From Pseudomonas sp. G.S.17 (GTDB lineage Bacteria > Pseudomonadota > Gammaproteobacteria > Pseudomonadales > Pseudomonadaceae), in the NCBI RefSeq assembly GCF_038096165.1, contig NZ_CP151076.1:5639501-5703500 (forward strand): 64,000 nucleotides of DNA, given 5' to 3'. The first letter of the stretch is position 1. Each line of letters starts with the position of its first letter. Below are positions 1 to 6,914 of this stretch, in pieces. The notes under the pieces are model-generated. The model was not told where the DNA came from, ran no database searches, and was given only the letters and a program-made list of their open reading frames with translations. The position numbers were made by a program, and so were the translations under genes.

Positions 1-34
1 TTCGAGCCAAGAGCTGGATTTGTACCGGCGTCAT
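1..34 (-). CDS. Start of a leftward phage early gene (truncated by window edge)
   Basis: An ATG on the minus strand at 34-32 opens a frame reading MTPVQIQLLAR that runs off the window. It lies 3 bp beyond the stop of the preceding leftward gene, so it is probably co-transcribed with it. Too little is visible to name a family; in BcepMu-type phages transposition genes lie in this direction. Confidence 0.45.
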   Translation of the reverse strand, partial: MTPVQIQLLAR

Positions 35-37
35 GGA

Positions 38-970
38 TTAAGCCTCGGCCGTGTTTAGCCAGACGGGTGTACTAACTAGGGCGTCGGTCAGATAGAACTC
101 GCTGCGGACGGCGGCGAGGGTCAGCTCAAGGTTCTGAAGCAAGCCAGCCTGGAATGTGCGCTGGTCTTCACCGGTTTCTTCGGCATGCTTCGAAAGCTCT
201 GTGAGGGCTTCACGTAGCTCGCCAAGGATGCTGGATTCGACGGCAAAGGCTTGTCTGCCCGCTTCCTGCCGAATCATCTCGGTGACTTCGTTCGGGGCCA
301 GCTTCTGAATGTGGCCCCGGACTTTCTCCAGCTCGATCTTGGTTTTATCCAGTTCCATGGTTTTCGCCGCCATAACTTCGCCCTGGGCGTCGTAGTCCGC
401 GTTCACTTCGTCGAGGCGCAGGGTCAGCGCTTCTTTTTCCTTGGCGTGCTTGGCGATGATCTCCTCGGCCAGATCAATGAACGCCTCCTTGTCGCCGGTT
501 TTCGCGACCTCGATCAGTGCTGCCTGGTGATCTTCCGGCAGGCGGCGATACTGGCGCATTTCGCGGTAGCCGATGCCCATGCGGGACATGGATTCAAGTG
601 CTTCTTCGCCAAGCGATCTAAGGTTGGCAATGTCTTCATCAATCTGGGCGACAGATCGCCCGAGAAGTCCGCAAAACTCGTCCCAGGTGCCAGACAGAAA
701 TCCCTGACCGTCAGGAGTTTTTTTGCCCTTCAGCGCCTTGTAGAGCTTGTTTTCTTTGACATATGCAAGCTTGGAAGTCCTGACGGTCAGGGAAAACTTG
801 GCAAACGAATCAGCCATTTGTGCCTGGCCGAGCAACTGATTCAGCAGGTCGCGCTCATCGCTGTGAGAGTCAATCATTGCAGCCATCAGGTTCTGATTCG
901 CTGTCAGCGTCTCACCGTCCAGTGCGGGAAGTTCGATTTCAGGTGTGACTTCCAGTTTTGTACGCGCCAT
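38..970 (-). CDS. Hypothetical phage early protein with central coiled coil
   Basis: The protein has 310 residues when started at the ATG (MARTKLEV) at 970. The longer open frame upstream overlaps the next gene and is unlikely to be used. The C-terminal half (about residues 165-270) is rich in Glu, Lys, Leu and Ala with heptad-like spacing, which suggests a coiled coil. No catalytic motif is recognised. It is the third gene of a leftward early operon (1759 down to the window edge), ten bases after the preceding HTH gene. The operon position suggests a role in early replication, transposition or its control, but this is inference. Confidence 0.7.
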   Translation of the reverse strand: MARTKLEVTPEIELPALDGETLTANQNLMAAMIDSHSDERDLLNQLLGQAQMADSFAKFSLTVRTSKLAYVKENKLYKALKGKKTPDGQGFLSGTWDEFCGLLGRSVAQIDEDIANLRSLGEEALESMSRMGIGYREMRQYRRLPEDHQAALIEVAKTGDKEAFIDLAEEIIAKHAKEKEALTLRLDEVNADYDAQGEVMAAKTMELDKTKIELEKVRGHIQKLAPNEVTEMIRQEAGRQAFAVESSILGELREALTELSKHAEETGEDQRTFQAGLLQNLELTLAAVRSEFYLTDALVSTPVWLNTAEA

Positions 971-980
971 GGTGTTCCCC

Positions 981-1283
981 TTAATTCGTCGAGCCAGCCG
1001 CAATGCGCTGGTTAATTTCCTGCATCCGGCCTTGCAGTCGCGCCATGTGCTCGGCGTGAGCCTGGGCGATCTGTAGCATTCCAACCGAGTGTGCAAACCG
1101 TCCGTTGTCGAGCTTCATCGCGAGCCCTTCTTCAATAAGGGTTTGCATGGCGCGGGTAATATTGCTCGGGCTGTCGCCAGTCAGCTTTGCAAGCTCCGTG
1201 TTGCTGAGCCCTGTGACGGTGTGGCCTTTTAAGGCCTTCAGAACCCGTAGAACACGCGCTGACGCTGAGATCGTTGCGCTCAT
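981..1283 (-). CDS. Small winged-HTH (IclR/MarR-like) phage regulator
   Basis: This is a 100-residue protein. Residues 10-60 read like a winged helix-turn-helix: helices around VLRVLKALKGH, LSNTELAKLTGDSPSNITRAMQTL and a wing segment EEGLAMKLDNGRFA. That is the arrangement of IclR-type N-terminal domains, but no ligand domain follows; the C-terminus is a helical tail. The ATG overlaps the stop of the upstream gene (1280-1283), so translation is probably coupled. It probably binds DNA in early phage regulation or replication; the target is unknown. Confidence 0.75.
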   Translation of the reverse strand: MSATISASARVLRVLKALKGHTVTGLSNTELAKLTGDSPSNITRAMQTLIEEGLAMKLDNGRFAHSVGMLQIAQAHAEHMARLQGRMQEINQRIAAGSTN

Positions 1284-1759
1284 GGTTGCTCTCCAAAGTC
1301 GAGCTGTGGGTTGCTGCTCTGGCTTACGTTGCCTCGGTGCCAAGCCAGCGATTCCATTGCTGACTGAATGGCTGAGAGGGTCTCGTCGGCTTCGCTGTTT
1401 TTTGCGTAGAACGCCATCAGCTTTCCGGCAGCGGTGTTCAGCAACTCCTGCAATGCCTGCATGTCTTCGGCTGCGCATTTGCGCCCCGACGGTATTTCGA
1501 TGGTGAGACGGCCAGCGCTTGCAGCGATCCAGCGGGTGATGTAATCGCAGCCGCAAGCCTGTTCGTAGGGACGAATCATGCAGGCTGGCATGCGAGCCGT
1601 TTGGAGCCACTTGTAGACGGTCCAGTGGTCAGTAACGCCCATCTCGTCGGAGATGCGTTGCATGCCCTTGTTATGCACTTCCCGTGCGTACTCCTTGCAG
1701 AGCTCCATGGCATTACGCAAAGAGGTTGGACGAATCAGTTTCCAGCGACGCTTGCTCAT
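1280..1759 (-). CDS. First gene of the leftward early operon; putative DNA-binding phage protein
   Basis: The protein has 159 residues when started at MSKRRWKL. The segment around residues 34-60 (ISDEMGVTDHWTVYKWLQTARMP) looks like a helix-turn-helix, and similar proteins sit at the head of early operons of BcepMu-type phages. The rest (IQSAMESLAWHRGN and a preceding helix) is predicted helical. The gene is preceded by the divergent control region at 1760-1864. Role probably regulatory; family not named with certainty. Confidence 0.7.
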   Translation of the reverse strand: MSKRRWKLIRPTSLRNAMELCKEYAREVHNKGMQRISDEMGVTDHWTVYKWLQTARMPACMIRPYEQACGCDYITRWIAASAGRLTIEIPSGRKCAAEDMQALQELLNTAAGKLMAFYAKNSEADETLSAIQSAMESLAWHRGNVSQSSNPQLDFGEQP

Positions 1760-1800
1760 TGGAATGCCTCCAAAACAAGCCTTTCCAAACAAAGTCCGTG

Positions 1801-1850
1801 TTTGCGCCTATGCAAAGTGCTTGCACTGGATGCAATGTTTAGGGGTAAAT
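1801..1850. promoter_or_regulatory. Divergent early control region with TTGCA-N5-TGCAA palindrome
   Basis: The gap between the leftward early operon and the rightward gene at 1865 contains the palindrome TTGCACTGGATGCAA (1821-1835). Its left arm provides TTGCAC, a reasonable -35 for a rightward promoter whose -10 could be GTAAAT (1845-1850). Its right arm read on the minus strand gives TTGCAT, a possible -35 for the leftward operon. A weaker partner, TTTGC-N6-GCAAA, lies just to the left (1801-1816). A near-identical palindrome occurs at the right end of the phage (32022-32040). Confidence 0.5.
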
Positions 1851-1864
1851 TGACAAACGGAGTC

Positions 1865-2131
1865 ATGACAATGACCACGCAGGAATTTGATGAATTGGCT
1901 GGCCGCATTGAGGGCATTGCCCGCAGCGTGATGATTCTGGCCGGAACGCTTCAACGTAACGGCTTGCTTGATGAGCAAAAGCTACAGGCAGATCTTCGGA
2001 TTGCTGGTGAGCGGCTTCGTCTTGAGGTGCCGAATCGAGCAACGGTTGTGCAGACGCTTGAGGAAGTGGCTGATCAATTGCTTGCTGACTTTCGGTACGT
2101 GAAGACGGGAAAACGTAACCGTGACCAGTGA
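1865..2131 (+). CDS. Hypothetical small phage protein
   Basis: An 88-residue helical, acidic-to-neutral protein (MTMTTQEFDELAGRIEG...). The start at 1865 is preferred because the open frame upstream crosses the divergent control region; a second ATG at 1871 is possible. The pattern of Leu/Ile/Val heptads around residues 5-70 suggests a helical bundle. It is transcribed alone, divergent from the early operon and convergent with the gp16-like gene. No family recognised. Confidence 0.6.
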   Translation: MTMTTQEFDELAGRIEGIARSVMILAGTLQRNGLLDEQKLQADLRIAGERLRLEVPNRATVVQTLEEVADQLLADFRYVKTGKRNRDQ

Positions 2132-2176
2132 CGGACCGGTGCATGTCGAAACCGAACTCGTAGGGTAAGGTGCCGT

Positions 2177-2416
2177 TCATGCTGCAATTGCCGCGAGTTG
2201 TTCGACAGAAAGCTTCATGCCCAGCTTCAAGGCGACTTCGTGACATTTGCCGCGATTGCCTTTGTATTGGCCGCCGATGACGCAGTACACCTGGTGCCGG
2301 GTATAGCCGTTTGCCTCGGCCCAGCTTGAAATTGATACGCCCGCAGCATTGAAAAGCTCTCGAACGCGGTCTGCGGTATAGGGTTTGTTTTTTGGTGGCG
2401 GATAAGGGACGTTCAT
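2177..2416 (-). CDS. BcepMu gp16-family phage regulator
   Basis: This 79-residue protein matches the pattern of the BcepMu gp16 family of small phage-associated DNA-binding proteins: an N-terminal segment with VRELFNAAGVSISSWAEANG, then a recognition-helix-like YTRHQVYCVIGGQYKGNRGKCHEVALKLGMK. In those phages the gene lies next to and divergent from the repressor gene, exactly as here. It probably acts as a Ner/Cro-like early regulator competing for the operators at 2492-2543. The role is inferred from family and position. Confidence 0.8.
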   Translation of the reverse strand: MNVPYPPPKNKPYTADRVRELFNAAGVSISSWAEANGYTRHQVYCVIGGQYKGNRGKCHEVALKLGMKLSVEQLAAIAA

Positions 2417-2491
2417 GGGTGGGTTCCTATGGGCGCTGTGATTGCTAATCAGTTAGTCGTTGGTGCGGCGCTGATTGGTGTTTAGTCATAT

Positions 2492-2543
2492 TGGGTAGTT
2501 TTCTACCCATAGTCAAGGTGGTTTATGGGTTGTTTTATACCCA
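2492..2543. promoter_or_regulatory. Two repressor operators in the divergent switch region
   Basis: Two 18-bp palindromes of the same design are visible: TGGGTAGTTTTCTACCCA (2492-2509) and TGGGTTGTTTTATACCCA (2526-2543). They agree at 16 of 18 positions with identical TGGGT arms, and their centres are 34 bp apart, about three helical turns. They lie between the gp16-like gene and the repressor gene. The second covers the apparent ATG of the repressor, so binding there would directly block repressor expression. These are most likely the lysogeny operators. Confidence 0.7.
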
Positions 2544-2971
2544 TCGGGGTGCGTCTGCGTGAGCAGCGCGAAGGTTTGGGAATGAATCAAACGGATTTTG
2601 CGAGCGCTGCGGGGGTTAGCAGAAAGACGCTTTTCGGCTACGAGACAGGCGAAAGATCTCCTGACGCTGCTGCGTTGGCCGCTTGGGGAAAGCTGGGGCT
2701 GGATATTCTTTACGTGGTTACTGGAGAGCCGATCGCATCACCATTAGCTGCTGGTGTGGCGGCGGTTTCAGGGCGGCAGCCGCATATCGACGTGGCAAGG
2801 CTTGAGCGGATCTGCGGCATGCTAGAAGAGGTTGCGCTGAAAGCACGGAAGCGCTGGCCCGCACAGAAGCTCGCGACCATATCCGCCGAGGTATACAACG
2901 CACTTATCGAGGATCGGGACTTTGATGAGTCACGTGTAGATCGTATTCTTAAATTGGTAGTGAACCGCTGA
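2525..2971 (+). CDS. cI-like HTH repressor of the prophage
   Basis: An N-terminal XRE/cI helix-turn-helix occupies about residues 9-65 (LREQREGLGMNQTDFASAAGVSRKTLFGYETGERSPDAAALAAWGKLG in sequence order). A hydrophobic hinge (LDILYVVTGE) and an 80-residue helical tail follow, without the Ser-Lys peptidase motif of self-cleaving repressors. This is the layout of BcepMu gp17. The ATG at 2525 sits inside the second operator; a GTG at 2549 (VRLREQ) would keep the HTH and leave the operator just upstream. It probably maintains lysogeny and represses the early operons. Confidence 0.8.
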   Translation: MGCFIPIGVRLREQREGLGMNQTDFASAAGVSRKTLFGYETGERSPDAAALAAWGKLGLDILYVVTGEPIASPLAAGVAAVSGRQPHIDVARLERICGMLEEVALKARKRWPAQKLATISAEVYNALIEDRDFDESRVDRILKLVVNR

Positions 2972-2988
2972 TGTAAAACGGGAGTGTT

Positions 2989-3474
2989 ATGCGGAGTGGG
3001 GACGATGAGTTGGTGCAAAAACTCTCAGAGCGAGTAGCGGAAGAAATTGAAAGCCTGCCCCGTGATGGCAAGGATCATGAGATCAGAATAAAAATCAAGG
3101 GCAGCCATAACAACGTCAACCTTGGTAGTCAGACCTTTGAAGTAAAGCCGGGCAAAGAACTTCCGCCAGAGGGAAGTAATCGTGAGCGTGTATGCCCGCA
3201 GTGTGAAAAACCAACGTGGCGTTTTACGCAGTTATGCATGCACTGTGATTACGACCATCACCGCCACGATCAGATTGAAGCAGAAGAGCAAGATGCGCTT
3301 AGGAAAAAGCGAAATGAGCTGCGACTGCTCGTCGTTTGTGTGGCAAGCATAGCAATAGCTTTTGGAGGTTTTTCTTTAAAAATATACTTCCCTGCGGAGT
3401 ATCAAGGGTGGGTTGCGGGGTTCTCAGCATTGGCAGGCTTCATCGCTTTTATGATATTGCAAGCCGTCCGATGA
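2989..3474 (+). CDS. Zinc-ribbon membrane protein of the lysogeny region
   Basis: A 161-residue protein. The N-terminal 60 residues are charged. A zinc-ribbon-like CPQC...CMHC pair follows at about residues 68-85, then a charged linker and two hydrophobic segments (about 108-128 and 138-158), so the C-terminus is probably in the inner membrane with the ribbon in the cytoplasm. It starts 18 bp after the repressor gene and may be co-expressed in the lysogen. The position fits a lysogenic conversion or superinfection-exclusion gene, but no family is recognised. Confidence 0.65.
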   Translation: MRSGDDELVQKLSERVAEEIESLPRDGKDHEIRIKIKGSHNNVNLGSQTFEVKPGKELPPEGSNRERVCPQCEKPTWRFTQLCMHCDYDHHRHDQIEAEEQDALRKKRNELRLLVVCVASIAIAFGGFSLKIYFPAEYQGWVAGFSALAGFIAFMILQAVR

Positions 3475-3553
3475 CAAACCGGCCTAGTAGTACAAACCAT
3501 CATTCATACATCAACCTCACTGCCCCGAACTCATGGGCTAAAAAGGAATTGAC

Positions 3554-4372
3554 ATGCGTATTGCAGCAGTGATTTTGGCGTTACTGGGCTGTTTGTTCTT
3601 GCTACTGGCATATGTCGGCCTTCTGAGGCCGCAGATATTCAGGAACAAAAAAACTGGTGTAGTTCCTGGACGATGGAAGCTTTTGGGGGGCGGGCATCTC
3701 GTCGCGCTCATCGTCTTTGCCGTAGCGATCATCATCATGCCAGCGCGGTCTGAGGTAACGCTCGAAGATCAAGCGCAGCCTGATTTGGTTGACCGCACGA
3801 TCATCACCGCCGCACAGCAAGAAAAAGTGTCTCAGGCTCCTGTTTCAAAGCCTGAGTCCGCTCATGCAGAGCAGCTCACGAAGGCAAGCCCAGAGTCTCT
3901 GGCGCAGGCCAATAAGCAAATGAATGCACTCAACAAAGCGATGAAAGATGGGGTTTCTATACTTCAAAGCGGAGAGCTGGCCGCCATCAGCGCTCACAGC
4001 AAATATATTTCGGCACTAGTTAAGGTCGGAGAAAGCAAGTTTGGTAGCTCTATTTTCGAGCCGCTTGGAAGGTGTTTTGCCGCTGGTATTGATTCGCGCA
4101 GCTGGTGGAGCAACCAATTGTCTTCGGTTCAAAATGGTGGCGTCGAGAGAATACCGGGGTCAATAAAAAGTGCGTTTGATAGCTATCAGGTGAACCGTGC
4201 TGACTGCTTACTAGCGGCTGATCCCGTGGCATCTGCTAAGGCTGAAGCTGCGAGCGATGCAGAGCTTAGGGAAAAGCTAGGGGGCGGCCGAGAATGCTTA
4301 ACTGTGTTTGACGTGAATCCAGAAACGAAAGAAGTGTTTGCGCTACCGAAACCGTCGCACTGTAAAGCCTGA
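3554..4372 (+). CDS. Hypothetical membrane-anchored protein of the lysogeny region
   Basis: A 272-residue protein with two hydrophobic segments near the N-terminus (about residues 4-23 and 46-64). A periplasmic or cytoplasmic region of about 200 residues with Ala/Gln/Ser-rich helices follows. The C-terminal half contains four cysteines (for example LGRCFAAG, RADCLLAA, GRECLTVF, PSHCKA), which would suit disulphides if exported. It stands between the repressor block and the lysis cassette with its own 79-bp leader. It may be a conversion gene; function unknown. Confidence 0.6.
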   Translation: MRIAAVILALLGCLFLLLAYVGLLRPQIFRNKKTGVVPGRWKLLGGGHLVALIVFAVAIIIMPARSEVTLEDQAQPDLVDRTIITAAQQEKVSQAPVSKPESAHAEQLTKASPESLAQANKQMNALNKAMKDGVSILQSGELAAISAHSKYISALVKVGESKFGSSIFEPLGRCFAAGIDSRSWWSNQLSSVQNGGVERIPGSIKSAFDSYQVNRADCLLAADPVASAKAEAASDAELREKLGGGRECLTVFDVNPETKEVFALPKPSHCKA

Positions 4373-4410
4373 TCTGTTCTCTATTCCATAGAGCAACTGC
4401 TCCTGGCAAT

Positions 4411-4433
4411 CTCTTTAAACACGATTAAAAGCT
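4411..4433 (+). promoter_or_regulatory. Late promoter element, copy 1 (lysis cassette)
   Basis: The sequence CTCTTTAAAC followed by ACGATTAAAAGCT is one of four copies of a CTTTAAA-N3-KATTAAAAG element in this prophage. Each lies in an intergenic gap ahead of a late gene block. This copy is 82 bp upstream of the endolysin start, in the position of the Mu lys promoter. The arms form an imperfect palindrome (CTTTAA against TTAAAAG), which suggests a dimeric late activator or a phage-specific promoter. Confidence 0.6.
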
Positions 4434-4515
4434 CTCCTGCACCGCGCCGCCGATCATGGCGGCGTGTGTATTTCTGGCATCCGCAATCACGACGGGTGCC
4501 CGGCAGGAGACGTGT

Positions 4516-5016
4516 ATGCGACCCCAGAACCCCCGTGGTATCCGCAACTTCAACCCCGGAAATATCCGTCACGCCCAAGGCGTGCGCTGGCAGGGTCAGG
4601 CCGAGGTCCAGACTGATTCTGCGTTCGTGCAATTCAATGGCCCGCGCTGGGGTATCAGGGCACTGGCCCGCGTTCTGATCACGTACCAGGACAAGCGCCG
4701 CGCCAACGATGGTAGTCGGATTGACAGTGTTCGCGAAATCATCGAGCGCTGGGCCCCACCCAACGAAAACGATACCGAGTCCTACGTGGCGACAGTGTCG
4801 CGTGTGCTGGGAGTTGCTCCAGATGATGGCGTTGTCGACGTATACAAATTCGAAACGATGCGCGACCTGGTCACGGCCATCATCCGTCATGAGAACGGTC
4901 CTGGCTCGTTGCCGGGTGGCCTGTGGTATGGCGACTCAATCATCGCCGATGGCCTGCAGTTGGCTGGCGTGGTTCGAGGGGCGCAACACGGCCAGACGGC
5001 AGGTGCTCAGGCATGA
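4516..5016 (+). CDS. Putative endolysin/muramidase-like protein (BcepMu gp22-type)
   Basis: A 166-residue protein starting MRPQNPRGIRNFNPGNIRH. The RGIRN-NPGNIR opening and the later F-x-GPRWGIRALARVL and YVATVSRVLGV segments are shared by a phage family found at the first position of BcepMu-like lysis cassettes and often annotated as structural protein P5 or lysozyme-like. The start at 4516 is chosen because AGGAG lies 7 bases upstream. The stop overlaps the holin start. I infer peptidoglycan hydrolysis from family and position; the catalytic residues are not certain. Confidence 0.7.
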   Translation: MRPQNPRGIRNFNPGNIRHAQGVRWQGQAEVQTDSAFVQFNGPRWGIRALARVLITYQDKRRANDGSRIDSVREIIERWAPPNENDTESYVATVSRVLGVAPDDGVVDVYKFETMRDLVTAIIRHENGPGSLPGGLWYGDSIIADGLQLAGVVRGAQHGQTAGAQA

Positions 5017-5228
5017 AGCTGATTCCTGAGTGGCAACGTTGCTATCGCCTTTACAGCGTCCAGCTCGGGCTGCTGATTGCCGCATTCGGCTTCGTCCAGA
5101 TAACGCTGCTGCCGATGTGGCAAGCCCAGCTTTCGCCGAACGCCTATGCGGCAGCCAACAGCATCCTGGCCTCGCTGCTGTTCGTCGTGCGCTTGATCAA
5201 GCAAGGCCCTGATCAGGAGGCGGCATAA
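5013..5228 (+). CDS. Holin-like small membrane protein
   Basis: A 71-residue protein whose ATG overlaps the endolysin stop (ATGA), so the two are translationally coupled. It has two predicted transmembrane segments, about residues 13-32 (LYSVQLGLLIAAFGFVQITL) and 42-58, joined by a short polar loop, and a charged C-terminus. Size, topology and position between endolysin and Rz fit a phage holin that permeabilises the inner membrane at lysis. Confidence 0.7.
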   Translation: MKLIPEWQRCYRLYSVQLGLLIAAFGFVQITLLPMWQAQLSPNAYAAANSILASLLFVVRLIKQGPDQEAA

Positions 5229-5494
5229 TGCATATCCTCGTGATCGGATCCTCGTTCGGCGCACTGCTGCGCTCTTGCATCACTCATGTATTCAGGGCGC
5301 ATCGCTGGGTCATTCCCCATCTTTCAATAGCACCGCCCAACCTGTTGAGCGGGACCGGGATTGCTGCACCAGGGCGATGGGGCCACCACTCACCGCTCCC
5401 GCAATACCCCCTCGGAAAGACCTCCATAGCCGCTGCAAAGCGCCGCGCCAGGAAGACTCGCTACTGGCAGGGGGTAGGCCATGGCGATGCTTGA
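5228..5494 (+). CDS. Doubtful small open frame between holin and Rz
   Basis: An 88-codon frame begins at an ATG overlapping the holin stop (TAATG) and ends just inside Rz. Its translation is rich in Pro, Arg, Gly and His with no domain or membrane segment that I recognise. The 252-bp space between holin and Rz has no better candidate on either strand. Coupling to the holin is the only support, and it could be non-coding. Confidence 0.2.
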   Translation: MHILVIGSSFGALLRSCITHVFRAHRWVIPHLSIAPPNLLSGTGIAAPGRWGHHSPLPQYPLGKTSIAAAKRRARKTRYWQGVGHGDA

Positions 5495-6095
5495 AGGCTT
5501 GCTGAAATGGTTGTTCGGTAAATGGCAGGTGCTGGCCGTCATCTTGTATGTAGCCGCCTTGTTAGCGCATGGACATGCGCAGTGGAACGGTGGTTACAAC
5601 CAGGCCAAGGCCGAAGGCGACCAGGCCTTGGCTGAACTGAAACTGAAGCACGCAGAGCAGGCGCTGCAGGTCACGGCCGAAAGCCAGCAGCAGCTCCTGC
5701 AGCAGGTCATTCGCGCCAACCAAGCTGAGGATTTGTTGCTCTCCACGTTTGATCGCCATGCCGAAGAAGTGCAACTGCTCAAGGAGCGCATCCCCAATGT
5801 CACGACCATCTACCGCCCGACGCCTGGCGCTGCTGCTCAGCCTATCCCTCATTGCGTTTTCACTGCTGGCTGGCTGCGCGACTACAACGCCGCCCTTGGT
5901 GTGCCCGCCGCCAGTTCGACTACCGCTACCAGTGCTTCTGCAAAAGCGGCCAGCGCCGCCCCCAGCACTGACGCCGAACTATTGGAAAGTGGCGTTACCC
6001 CTGCAGACATTCTTGCTCATGCCCAGGACTACGGGCGCTGGGCCCGAGACAACCTGGCTCAACTCAACTCGCTGCTCGACCTGCAAAAGGACTGA
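5481..6095 (+). CDS. Rz: Rz-like inner-membrane spanin
   Basis: A 204-residue protein with one N-terminal membrane anchor (about residues 12-32), then a long helical periplasmic region rich in Gln, Ala and Glu (about 40-105) and an Ala/Ser-rich C-terminal part. This is the layout of i-spanins, which join the outer-membrane partner Rz1 and fuse the membranes in the last step of lysis. An alternative ATG lies at 5487. The Rz1 gene is nested in another frame within it, as in lambda and BcepMu. Confidence 0.75.
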   Translation: MAMLEGLLKWLFGKWQVLAVILYVAALLAHGHAQWNGGYNQAKAEGDQALAELKLKHAEQALQVTAESQQQLLQQVIRANQAEDLLLSTFDRHAEEVQLLKERIPNVTTIYRPTPGAAAQPIPHCVFTAGWLRDYNAALGVPAASSTTATSASAKAASAAPSTDAELLESGVTPADILAHAQDYGRWARDNLAQLNSLLDLQKD

Positions 6096-6114
6096 CCCTG
6101 CATGGATTTTGTAG
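5797..6114 (+). CDS. Rz1: Rz1-like outer-membrane spanin lipoprotein, nested in Rz
   Basis: This protein is encoded in the +1 frame inside Rz. Starting at MSRPSTARR it has a positively charged n-region, a hydrophobic core (LALLLSLSLIAFS) and a lipobox LLAGC. A proline-rich mature part follows (TTTPPLVCPPPVRLPLP), the hallmark of Rz1 o-spanins. AAGGAG at 5781-5786 lies 10 bases before the ATG. The 3' end overlaps the start of the zinc-finger gene by 13 bp and is longer than usual for Rz1. It should act with Rz to bridge inner and outer membrane. Confidence 0.75.
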   Translation: MSRPSTARRLALLLSLSLIAFSLLAGCATTTPPLVCPPPVRLPLPVLLQKRPAPPPALTPNYWKVALPLQTFLLMPRTTGAGPETTWLNSTRCSTCKRTDPAWIL

Positions 6115-6326
6115 AACCTGTCACGGATGACACCGACGAAGCTGAGGCGATACAGCACGTCCGGCGCAATGCGCTGCAGCACCGATCGGGCAGCTCCGGG
6201 TATCGTTGCGAGGAATGCGGCGATGCGATCCCGGAGGATCGGCGTCAGGCAGAGCCTGGCACCGAGCATTGCGCTGAATGCGTTTGCACCCTGCAACTGT
6301 TGAGTGAGGCATGTGATGAACTTTGA
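6102..6326 (+). CDS. TraR/DksA-family C4 zinc-finger protein
   Basis: A 74-residue protein with the four-cysteine zinc finger CEECGDAIP...CAEC in its C-terminal half and an acidic helical N-terminus. It resembles phage and plasmid TraR-like proteins that bind RNA polymerase in the secondary channel and mimic DksA with ppGpp. Homologues occupy this place in many Mu-like phages. It could alter host or late phage transcription; the target is unknown. Confidence 0.8.
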   Translation: MDFVEPVTDDTDEAEAIQHVRRNALQHRSGSSGYRCEECGDAIPEDRRQAEPGTEHCAECVCTLQLLSEACDEL

Positions 6327-6621
6327 CGAAGCCAGCTTCAGCCTCAAGACCGTTCAGTGGGTCGTTATGGCCGTGCTGGGGGTTTACACCTGGTTCACCA
6401 ACCGCCAGGCCGCCAGTGCTCAGGAAATGATGGTCTTGCGCACCCGCATCATCGCTCTTGAGGAGCACGTTCGGCACTTGCCAGACCATTCGGCAGTGAC
6501 CGATCTACTCGGCGACATGAAAGCCATGCGATCCGAACTGACGGGGGTCAAGGATGCTCTGGCCCCTTTGTCCCGATCGCTGGACCGGATTAACGATTAC
6601 CTGCTGCGAGATAAAAAATGA
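6316..6621 (+). CDS. DUF2730-like membrane/coiled-coil phage protein
   Basis: A 101-residue protein starting MNFDEASF. One hydrophobic segment (about residues 14-28, VQWVVMAVLGVYTWF) is followed by a helical coiled-coil-like tail (MMVLRTRIIALEEHVRHL and the following residues). This is the pattern of DUF2730, a Mu gp25-like protein of unknown function found before the terminase genes. It overlaps the zinc-finger gene by 11 bp and the next gene by 4 bp. Confidence 0.7.
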   Translation: MNFDEASFSLKTVQWVVMAVLGVYTWFTNRQAASAQEMMVLRTRIIALEEHVRHLPDHSAVTDLLGDMKAMRSELTGVKDALAPLSRSLDRINDYLLRDKK

Positions 6622-6911
6622 CAGCCTATTCCGAGTTTCTTCGCCATGACATCCGTCTGGTAGTACTGCGCCTGCTGGTCGAAATGACGGCCTATCGGGC
6701 TAACAGCTCCGTCTTGACCATGGCCCTGGACGACTACGGTCACACGCTCAGTCGTGACCAGGTCAAGACCGAGCTGCACTGGTTGGCCGAACAGGGAGCA
6801 CTGACGCTTTCCGATGTGGGTCCGGTGGTCGTGGCAACCCTGACTGAGCGCGGCCAGGACATTGCTGCAGGGCGTGCCCGCGTTCCAGGCATCAAACGGC
6901 CGGGGGCCTGA
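6618..6911 (+). CDS. Mu gp26-like winged-helix phage protein
   Basis: A 97-residue protein with a winged-helix-like pattern: helices around HDIRLVVLRLLVEMTAYRANSS, LDDYGHTLSRDQVKTELHWLAEQGALTL, then a VVVATLTERGQDIAAG wing and helix. This is the family annotated ArsR-like or VpaChn25_0724 in Mu-like phages. It lies between the DUF2730 gene and the small terminase-like gene in a tightly packed operon. Its molecular role is not established. Confidence 0.65.
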   Translation: MTAYSEFLRHDIRLVVLRLLVEMTAYRANSSVLTMALDDYGHTLSRDQVKTELHWLAEQGALTLSDVGPVVVATLTERGQDIAAGRARVPGIKRPGA

Positions 6912-6914
6912 CCC

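Noticed and set aside
251..1015. 254-codon plus-strand frame opposite the first early genes
   Set aside because: Antisense to a well-packed leftward operon, with low-complexity Phe/Leu/Val translation and no ribosome site.
2412..2435. Possible third repressor operator near the gp16-like start
   Set aside because: Only the TGGGT half-site is present; the second half does not form the palindrome with the spacing of the two good operators.
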